A DNA stretch of 18,109 nt from CAZYLZ01 sp964648335 (lineage in GTDB: Bacteria > Patescibacteriota > Minisyncoccia > Phycocordibacterales > UBA2100): assembly GCA_964648335.1 (NCBI GenBank), contig CAZYLZ010000021.1, positions 1-18,109 on the forward strand. The letters run 5' to 3'. Below the pieces are notes generated by a model. That model worked only from the letters and a program-made list of their open reading frames with translations. It was not told the DNA's origin and did no database searches. The position numbers and the translations under genes were made by a program. Positions 12,238 through 18,109 of the stretch are shown in pieces (the first letter of the stretch is position 1; every line of letters begins with the position of its first letter).

Positions 12238-14232
12238 ATGAGAGGACTTAGCATAACTCACTCTCGCATGCATCGCATTACCCGGTACGTCGGATCCCTC
12301 GTCTTTGCCTTGGCACTGGTTCCCACCTTTGCTTCTGCTATTACGTCAGACGAAGTGCAGCTCCAGATCGCCGACCTCATGGCACGCATCGCGGCACTCA
12401 ACTCGACGTTAAACCAGATACCGGGAAACACGGGAGGAACCTCGGGTACGGCACAGACCGGTAACGCCGGTGTGAACATCCTGGACGGATCTACCACTAT
12501 CACGCTCACACGCGATATCCAGACCGGATCGAAAGGTGACGATGTATCGCGCCTGCAAGCGCATCTTGCGCGCGATCCGCGTATCTATCCCGAGGGTCTG
12601 GTGACGGGTCTTTACAAGGGACTCACTACTGTCGCGATCCAGCGCTTCCAGGTCGCGTGCGGAATCGTCTCGGCAGGCGGCGAGCAGTCGACGGGCTACG
12701 GACGCGTGGGTCCGCTTACGCGCCGCGCGCTTGCGCAAGGCTGCCAAAACGCGAACGTGCCATCGCAGGTGGGAGCATACTTGCGCGTCACGCCGATCGA
12801 AGGAGCTGCGCCACTAACGGTAACGGCCGATACGACCATCAATACGCCGAAATCGTGTGAGGCAGGAACCTATGCGCTCTCGTTCGGCGACGGTACACCT
12901 TCGACCTTGCTCATCCTTCCGAAGGATCGCTGTGCCGAAGTGGTTCAGAGCGTCAAGCATACCTACGCTAATCCTGGGACGTACAATGCGGTGCTCTCAA
13001 TCGGCGCTAAGAACACGACGGTCAAGGTGACTGTTTCTGGCGGTACGACAACTAACACTACCAATACTACGACCACAACAACGAATACGACCGGTACCGT
13101 TACGACGACAGGCAACGGATACAACACCGCGACTTCGAACGCTGCGCTTCAGGTGCGGCTCGTCAATCCGACGGCAACGGTCGCGCGGGGAGCAAACATG
13201 ATTGTGAGCTGGGACGGTATCAATGTACCGCAGGGGAGCGTCGTTCGTGTCGAGCTTCGGCGCGCCGACAACGCGCCGTTGGGAACTGTGGCAAACGGAC
13301 TTGCAGCAAGCGGACAGTATGTCTGGCAGGTACCGCTCGCACCGACCGGTAACGTCTCGTGTGACGCGACCAATGGGCAGATCTGTTCGACCTCGGTCGT
13401 CGACGGATCATACCGCTTCCGCGTCTATCTCTTTACTCCGCCGACGGCGTGCTGGGGCTTTTGCCAGGCCGGTGCGATCGTGCCAACTGTCTATGCGATA
13501 GCCAACTCAGACTCGTTTACCATAGGAGCTTCTGCCACGACCCAGACCAACACCGCTATCACCGCTGATGCCTTTACTGCAACAACCACTTCGGGAACCG
13601 CTCCGGTAGCTGTTACTTTCGATACGGCGATAAATGGAAGCGGATCGTGTAACGGTGGTGTGTACTCGATCGATTTCGGTGATGGCACGGCCGATGCCGA
13701 TCTTCCGTATCCGGCTGACGCATGCCGCGGCGTCAGGTATTCGGTAAGCCACATCTACACGACCGCAGGTACCTTCACGGCAAAGCTCTTCAATATTGCA
13801 TCGAGTATCGTCACTTCGACAACTGCCGCGATCAAGTCGGTTGTCATAACGACGACGGCGCCCGCCCAAACGAACCAAGGTCCATTTACGGTGACGCTCG
13901 GTGTCGGTGGGGTACCCAATAACGTAAGCACTGTCTTTCAGGTACTCAAATATGCCTGTGGCTCGTACTCGGTCAACTGGGGTGACGGATCGACAGTCAC
14001 GACGCGCGATGCTGGTACGGCCGCATGTACCGACCCATCGGCGACGATAACGCTTACTCACGCGTACGCGCAAACAGGTACCTATACTATTAAACTCAAG
14101 CGTGGACAGGGCGCACTAAGCGGTCTTACAACCGAAGAAACAGCAACGGTAACCGTCGTGTCTACCTTGGGCTCATGCGGCGCGGTGTCGTGCGGAACGA
14201 CCAATACCGTCGAAGGGAATTCGGGTCCGTGA
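12238..14232 (+). CDS. Secreted PG-binding and PKD-repeat surface protein
   Basis: The 664-residue protein has a signal peptide (RYVGSLVFALALVPTFASA, likely cut after Ala34), a short coiled segment (37-60), a PG_binding_1-like domain (about 86-168: SKGDDVSRLQAHL, VTGLYKGLTTVAIQRFQ, GRVGPLTRRAL), a PKD domain (about 180-268, FGDGT 216-220), a Thr/Asn linker (270-300), an Ig-like domain resembling the Kre9/KNH type (about 302-430), and two further PKD domains (FGDGT 480-484; WGDGS 581-585). Paired Cys suggest disulfides. It probably anchors to the wall and displays adhesive domains. ATG 12238 has weak AGGG support; ATG 12268 gives a more typical signal peptide. It converges on recG with four bases between and no terminator. 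Confidence 0.88.
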   Translation: MRGLSITHSRMHRITRYVGSLVFALALVPTFASAITSDEVQLQIADLMARIAALNSTLNQIPGNTGGTSGTAQTGNAGVNILDGSTTITLTRDIQTGSKGDDVSRLQAHLARDPRIYPEGLVTGLYKGLTTVAIQRFQVACGIVSAGGEQSTGYGRVGPLTRRALAQGCQNANVPSQVGAYLRVTPIEGAAPLTVTADTTINTPKSCEAGTYALSFGDGTPSTLLILPKDRCAEVVQSVKHTYANPGTYNAVLSIGAKNTTVKVTVSGGTTTNTTNTTTTTTNTTGTVTTTGNGYNTATSNAALQVRLVNPTATVARGANMIVSWDGINVPQGSVVRVELRRADNAPLGTVANGLAASGQYVWQVPLAPTGNVSCDATNGQICSTSVVDGSYRFRVYLFTPPTACWGFCQAGAIVPTVYAIANSDSFTIGASATTQTNTAITADAFTATTTSGTAPVAVTFDTAINGSGSCNGGVYSIDFGDGTADADLPYPADACRGVRYSVSHIYTTAGTFTAKLFNIASSIVTSTTAAIKSVVITTTAPAQTNQGPFTVTLGVGGVPNNVSTVFQVLKYACGSYSVNWGDGSTVTTRDAGTAACTDPSATITLTHAYAQTGTYTIKLKRGQGALSGLTTEETATVTVVSTLGSCGAVSCGTTNTVEGNSGP

Positions 14233-14236
14233 TAGA

Positions 14237-16393
14237 TCACTCCCCGTGCAGTTTTTCCTTGATTGCGCCGATCCGTCGGCGCAATTCGGTATGGGCGGAA
14301 AGCGTCGGATCGTGCTCGACGAACCTGCGGGCCTCGGTGCGGGCAGCCTCGATGAGTCGGGGATTGCGTAAGGCTTCCATGCCGATATCTGAAATGCCCC
14401 ACTGCTTGCGACCGTACAAGTCGCCGGTCCCGCGCAGCTCGAGATCCGACTCGGCGAGCTTAAAGCCGTCGTTGGTCCGGGCGAGCGAGCTCAGGCGTTT
14501 GCGCGATATCTCGCTTTTGGAATCTGGCAAAAGAAAGCAGTACGCCTGGTGTGAGCTGCGTGCCACGCGTCCGCGCAGCTGGTGTAGCTGGGCCAATCCG
14601 AACCTCTCGGCTCCCTCGATCATGATGACGGTCGCATTGGGGACGTTGACGCCGACCTCAACTACGGACGTAGCGACGAGTATGTGTACCGATCCATCGA
14701 CAAAACGCTGCATAATTGCATCTTTGTCGGCAGGCTTCATCTTGCCGTGCATGACGCCAACTTCTGCCTGTGGAAAGACGTCTTTCTGAAGACGTTTGGC
14801 CTCGGCTTCGGCCGACTTTGCACGCAGCGCCATTTCTTTCTCTGGATCGGGCTCGTCGACACGCGGGCAGATGACAAATGCTTGTCGGCCCTTTGCGAGC
14901 TCCTCGCGCACGCGTGCGTAGGCGCTCTCGCGCTTTGCTGGCGTGATCACCGTGGTCTCGACAGGTTTGCGCCCAGGCGGGAGTTCGTCGAGCACCGAAA
15001 GATCGAGGTCGCCATAAATGGTGAGTGCGAGTGTGCGCGGTATCGGTGTAGCAGTCATGGAAAGGAAGTGTGGTGCAATCCCTTTTTTGGTGAGTGCTTT
15101 GCGCTGCTTGGTGCCAAAGCGATGCTGCTCGTCGACGATGACGTATGCGAGGTAGCGGAAGGTGACCGTCTTTTGTATGAGCGCATGGGTACCGACCACC
15201 ATCGCGATTTCGCCGTTAGCAACCCATTTTAAGAGCTGCGTACGCGAGATCTTGGTCGGCTTGGACGGATTGACCTTCGACGGGAATTTGTAGCAACCCG
15301 ATCCGGTGATGAGCGCGATGTTTATTGGAAGATGCTTGAAGTACTGGATGAATGACTCGAAGTGCTGAGTAGCAAGGATTTCGGTCGGGGCCATGTACGC
15401 GACCTGTAAGGTGCCAGAGTTGCGCGACGGCGGGGTAGAGGTGACCACTGCGTACGCGGTTGCTGCAGCGACCGCTGTCTTGCCCGATCCTACGTCGCCT
15501 TCGAGGAGCCGAGCCATCGGGTACGACTTGTCGAAGTCGTTCAGGACTTCCTCGACAGCGCGGTGCTGCACCGAGGTGAGCGTAAACGGAAGCGATGACA
15601 CGAAGCGCGCTACCGCGCTGCGATCGGTACGTATGAGGGGCGACGCGTTCTGAGCATTTTCGGCACGCTCTTGCTGCTGCGCTATCTGTATTAAAAAAAT
15701 CTCTTCGAAAGCGAATCGCTTGCGCGCGACATCGGCGTCGGTTTTCTTGCGAGGCGTGTGCAGATACACGAGCGCGTTCTCGAGCGGTGGTAGGTGATAG
15801 GTATCGAGGACTGGCTTGGGTATCGGGTCGATCAACTTGTGTATCACACCGGATTCGAATACCTTTTCCATCGCATGATAGAACCATCGGCTTGTGATGC
15901 CACGACTTTCGGGGTAGACAGGAAACAAAGCGCTTTTCTCGACCTCTTCGTTCTGCCCTGCAAACAGGCCGTCGGGTATAGCAGTTTGCGAAAGGATAGC
16001 CACCTCGGGATTTGATATGAAGGGGCGTTCGTTCGAGCCGTTTACGATGCCGATAACCCGCACCGGTGTGTTGACGGGGACCATCTTGGCGATGTAGGGC
16101 TGGTTGAACCACATGACACTCACACGACCCGTGCCGTCCTCGAATGTGCCTGTTGTAGCCGGACGTTTGCTCTTCCAGAGCTTCTTGGCTTCGAGCTTGA
16201 TGAAACGGCCGTAGAGAGTGACGGAACTCCCGACGGCAAGGTTGTGTACCGACGTGGCTTCGCCGGGAGCCTCGTAGCGCACCGGAAAGTGGAAGACGAG
16301 GTCTGCGATAGTCACGAGCCCGAGGCGCCTCAGTGCCGCCTTCTGGTCGGTCACGAGGCGGAAATGCTTCTCGATCGGGTCCTGGGGGAGCAT
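14237..16393 (-). CDS. recG: ATP-dependent DNA helicase RecG
   Basis: The 718-residue protein has an N-terminal wedge/OB domain (about 50-135) and two helicase domains: Walker A GDVGSGKT (299-306), Ia APTEILA (335-341), DEQH box (421-424), III SMTATPIPRT (445-454), SVVEVGVNVPNA (576-587), VI QLRGRVARS (605-613), and the RecG-specific DLELRGTGDLYGRKQWG (650-666). It remodels stalled replication forks and branch-migrates Holliday junctions. Oddities: motif VI has Ala where RecG normally has Gly (RGRVGRS), and a 15-20 residue basic insertion follows TGSG near 363-385. The ATG is preceded by a perfect TATAAT seven bases upstream, so it is probably leaderless. Confidence 0.97.
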   Translation of the reverse strand: MLPQDPIEKHFRLVTDQKAALRRLGLVTIADLVFHFPVRYEAPGEATSVHNLAVGSSVTLYGRFIKLEAKKLWKSKRPATTGTFEDGTGRVSVMWFNQPYIAKMVPVNTPVRVIGIVNGSNERPFISNPEVAILSQTAIPDGLFAGQNEEVEKSALFPVYPESRGITSRWFYHAMEKVFESGVIHKLIDPIPKPVLDTYHLPPLENALVYLHTPRKKTDADVARKRFAFEEIFLIQIAQQQERAENAQNASPLIRTDRSAVARFVSSLPFTLTSVQHRAVEEVLNDFDKSYPMARLLEGDVGSGKTAVAAATAYAVVTSTPPSRNSGTLQVAYMAPTEILATQHFESFIQYFKHLPINIALITGSGCYKFPSKVNPSKPTKISRTQLLKWVANGEIAMVVGTHALIQKTVTFRYLAYVIVDEQHRFGTKQRKALTKKGIAPHFLSMTATPIPRTLALTIYGDLDLSVLDELPPGRKPVETTVITPAKRESAYARVREELAKGRQAFVICPRVDEPDPEKEMALRAKSAEAEAKRLQKDVFPQAEVGVMHGKMKPADKDAIMQRFVDGSVHILVATSVVEVGVNVPNATVIMIEGAERFGLAQLHQLRGRVARSSHQAYCFLLPDSKSEISRKRLSSLARTNDGFKLAESDLELRGTGDLYGRKQWGISDIGMEALRNPRLIEAARTEARRFVEHDPTLSAHTELRRRIGAIKEKLHGE

Positions 16394-16400
16394 GCCCTCG

Positions 16401-16428
16401 ATTATACGCGAGCCATACCACCCGTCGA
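16401..16428 (-). promoter_or_regulatory. Promoter of leaderless recG
   Basis: On the minus strand TATAAT (16406-16401) matches the consensus and ends seven bases before ATG 16393; a possible -35 TCGACG lies 16 bases upstream. GAGGG between box and ATG is too close to act as an SD site. Confidence 0.65.
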
Positions 16429-16441
16429 CTTACAAAATTTT

Positions 16442-16560
16442 AAAAAAGTTCCATACCTGGATGGAGTCCGAGGCGCACAAACGATTTGAGAGAAGACATA
16501 CTTTTAGGTATGGCGACGATCAAATCGAGCTGTGCAACGAAGGAATACGCCAGGTATGGA
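16442..16560 (-). ncRNA. Structured intergenic RNA with three competing arms
   Basis: On the minus strand, arm A TCCATACCTGG (16560-16550) is perfectly complementary to arm C CCAGGTATGGA (16460-16450), followed by ACTTTTTT. Arm B CCATACCT (16513-16506) repeats eight bases of A and can pair with C instead. It begins eight bases after the Cys-rich gene stop and ends before the recG promoter. It is either an elaborate terminator of the Cys-rich gene or a separate small RNA. Confidence 0.45.
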
Positions 16561-16568
16561 GCTTTATG

Positions 16569-17414
16569 CTAGAACTCGATCCAGGTCATCGTGCCGATAA
16601 CCCGCACATGAGCATTGTTGCTGGTACAGCTACCCCCGGCATTGGTACATGTGAGAGAAAAGTCCGAATCTTCGGTAAGCTTATCGGAAACCACACTGCC
16701 GACGCCGGCCAAAGAAGAGATGACTTGCAGGACTGCGTTGCCGGCTGACGAACGCGCCGTGATGCTGCAGGTTGTGTTATTGCCCACTGAACTCCAAGAA
16801 AGGATGGTGCGAGCGTTCTTGAAGACCTGCGACGGGGTCGTATGGAGTTCGCAGGAGGTTGGTGCGTTCTCGGTGCTCGTGCAGAGCGCGTCGGAAGGAG
16901 CATTGACTGCGCTGCAGGTTCCATCGCACTGGACGGTACCATTTGCACGCATGCCACAGCTGTTTGCGGCGGTAGAGAAGCAGGCGCTCCCGAATCCAGA
17001 ATTGCCGTTCGCATGACAGAGACCGTCGCAGCCGATAGTGCCGGTTTCGTTTGTCTGGTTTCCATTGCAGGAGTTGGCGAAGGTGCACGACTGACCATAG
17101 TTTGTGGGCATGGCAGGGGCAGCAGCGCTGCAAACGGTACCAGTGCCGCCACACTGATAGACGCCATAGTTGGTCTGGTTGCAGGCATTAGTTGCCGCGC
17201 ACGCCTGTCCGTAGTTTGCCGAGTCGTGCAAGTTAGAGGGGCACGATGCGGGGACGCTGCGTCCTGTCGCTTCTCCGAGCGGAGAGAGGCTGTAGAATCC
17301 GAGCTCTTTCGACGTCTGTACCTGTGCGTGTCCCAGAAAGCCGACAAAGCCTACCACTGCCGTCATGATAAGAGGGATAATTAAATGCCGGCTAGCGAGT
17401 GCATGAGAAGACAT
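16569..17414 (-). CDS. Secreted Cys-rich repeat protein with Ig-like C-terminus
   Basis: The 281-residue protein has an N-terminal signal or anchor helix (about 10-29, LIIPLIMTAVVGFVGFLGHA), then three Cys repeats of the form (N)YGQ-C-x5-C...C-G-x-C-x-A (about 67-103, 105-138, 140-173), and a C-terminal domain (about 183-274) with CELHTTP...TILSWSS...CSITA...FSLTC resembling a disulfide-stabilised Ig-like fold. Such modules occur in surface proteins of CPR bacteria. The function is unknown, probably structural or adhesive. In-frame ATGs lie at 17465, 17426 and 17414; I chose 17414 because TATAGA ends immediately before 17426, leaving 17414 as the first ATG inside the transcript. Confidence 0.75.
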   Translation of the reverse strand: MSSHALASRHLIIPLIMTAVVGFVGFLGHAQVQTSKELGFYSLSPLGEATGRSVPASCPSNLHDSANYGQACAATNACNQTNYGVYQCGGTGTVCSAAAPAMPTNYGQSCTFANSCNGNQTNETGTIGCDGLCHANGNSGFGSACFSTAANSCGMRANGTVQCDGTCSAVNAPSDALCTSTENAPTSCELHTTPSQVFKNARTILSWSSVGNNTTCSITARSSAGNAVLQVISSLAGVGSVVSDKLTEDSDFSLTCTNAGGSCTSNNAHVRVIGTMTWIEF

Positions 17415-17426
17415 ATGTGCACCCAT

Positions 17427-17432
17427 TCTATA
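17427..17432 (-). promoter_or_regulatory. -10 box of the Cys-rich gene
   Basis: TATAGA on the minus strand, 12 bases before ATG 17414; GGGTG lies between and may serve as a weak SD site in a very short leader. Confidence 0.45.
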
Positions 17433-17467
17433 GCCCTCAGACAACACCACCAAGACGATGTCCACAC

Positions 17468-18109
17468 CTACAGCGTCTTGGCAAGGTTGGTTACAATCGA
17501 TTCTTTCATCGAATCGAAACCTTCGCCATAGATACGAGGATCATTGCCAGGGTATGCACGGCCCCAATCGCTTGGTCCAAGCGCTGCGAGACTCTCAAGG
17601 GCCTGCGAGAACGCTGCGCGTGCCCGCGTCTTGTCTTCGAGGCCAAGCTCGGCCACACCGAGTGAATTAAGGAGCCATGGGTTCCTGGCAGCATACCCAA
17701 GGCCTATCTCTGCGGTCAGCTTCGCCGAGGCAAAGTCGCCAGACGAAAAGTATACCCACGAGAGGTCGTTGTATCCGGCCCAGTTTATCGGATCCGACTC
17801 GATAAACTTGCCGAATGCTGCTGCGGATGACTCGTAATTTCCCATATAGCCCAAGATGAGTCCTTTCATATAGTGTGTCTTCCCAAAGGAAGGGTTGAGC
17901 TGTTGTTCGGCTTCTATCTCGGACAACGCGCGAGGGAAGTTGCCCTCGAGAAAATAGATGCGTCCGAGCTGGTAGTGATTGTGCAGTTTGGTCGGATTGA
18001 TGCTGACGGATCGTTCGTAAAACCGTTTGGCCAAAGCTATGTCGTAGTGATCGTGCGAGAAATACAACTCGCCCAAATCCGAGAACAGCGCTGCATCTTC
18101 GGTATTGAG
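17468..18109 (-). CDS. TPR-repeat protein, 5' end beyond the window
   Basis: The frame is open to the right edge (first residues LNTEDAALFSDLGELYF), giving 213 residues of the C-terminal part. It contains about four to five tetratricopeptide repeats: DLGELYFSHDHYDIALAKRFYERSVSINP, YQLGRIYFLEGNFPRALSEIEAEQQLNP, YMKGLILGYMGNYESSAAAFGKFIESDP, YNDLSWVYFSSGDFASAKLTAEIGL and LNSLGVAELGLEDKTRARAAFSQAL, each with the W/Y-G-Y-A-P spacing. TPRs form a helical scaffold for protein binding. CPR genomes often place such domains after membrane helices; the missing N-terminus would show this. It lies 53 bases upstream of the Cys-rich gene on the same strand without a clear terminator. Confidence 0.85.
   Translation of the reverse strand, partial: LNTEDAALFSDLGELYFSHDHYDIALAKRFYERSVSINPTKLHNHYQLGRIYFLEGNFPRALSEIEAEQQLNPSFGKTHYMKGLILGYMGNYESSAAAFGKFIESDPINWAGYNDLSWVYFSSGDFASAKLTAEIGLGYAARNPWLLNSLGVAELGLEDKTRARAAFSQALESLAALGPSDWGRAYPGNDPRIYGEGFDSMKESIVTNLAKTL

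Noticed and set aside
13040..13140. Thr/Asn-rich repeat stretch as a possible microsatellite or CRISPR-like repeat
   Set aside because: It is an in-frame Thr/Asn linker (ACn/AAn codons) inside the PKD protein, a normal feature of secreted modular proteins.
15216..16421. 401-codon minus-strand frame overlapping recG
   Set aside because: Different frame of the same strand as recG; the Arg-rich, low-complexity translation is typical of a shadow frame in a GC-rich gene.

Overview
The window looks like a chromosomal segment from a member of the Candidate Phyla Radiation (Patescibacteria), most likely a Parcubacteria-type genome; this is inference from gene style, not from a marker tree. Supporting signs: a secreted protein combining a Parcubacteria-style peptidoglycan-binding domain with PKD repeats, a second Cys-rich secreted repeat protein, short single-domain proteins, RNA genes without an encoded CCA end, and many genes whose ATG sits directly behind a -10 box with no Shine-Dalgarno (SD) site. 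TGA is used as a stop (recG, pyrC, the PKD protein), so the code is standard 11. No transposase, integrase, CRISPR array or clear phage gene is present.

Layout. 1-4030 is a patchwork of small genes on both strands: the tail of an upstream gene with its terminator, a half-size DMT/SMR-like membrane protein, an unknown 209-aa protein, a SET-domain protein, an SRPBCC protein, an unknown 78-aa protein behind a complex divergent promoter, a Nudix hydrolase, an unknown 139-aa protein and a GIY-YIG nuclease. 4083-5860 is a ribosome-rescue locus on the minus strand: a possible 77-aa ORF overlapping smpB, then smpB, a 32-aa membrane microprotein, an unknown 92-aa protein and tmRNA (ssrA). 5872-8810 carries a patatin-like lipase and ftsH on the plus strand. 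8857-11339 carries an unknown 70-aa protein, pyrC (dihydroorotase) and pyrD (dihydroorotate dehydrogenase) on the minus strand. 11425-11797 is an unusual nest of tRNA-like pieces around an intact tRNA-Ile(UAU). 11796-14232 holds a MazG/dCTPase-like pyrophosphohydrolase and the PKD surface protein. These converge on recG (minus), which is preceded by a structured intergenic RNA, a Cys-rich secreted protein and a truncated TPR protein running off the window.

Working together. SmpB, tmRNA and FtsH form a natural set: trans-translation tags stalled peptides with a tail ending in ALA, and FtsH is one of the AAA+ proteases known to degrade tagged proteins. PyrC and PyrD catalyse consecutive steps of UMP synthesis. 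MazG-like and Nudix proteins suit nucleotide-pool cleaning.

The most interesting non-coding signals are the nested tRNA-like region (11425-11797), the two-class gene-start architecture (leaderless versus SD-led), the 17-bp hairpin that swallows the first bases of mature tmRNA, the overlapping divergent promoter near 2550, and the three-arm alternative-pairing element upstream of recG.
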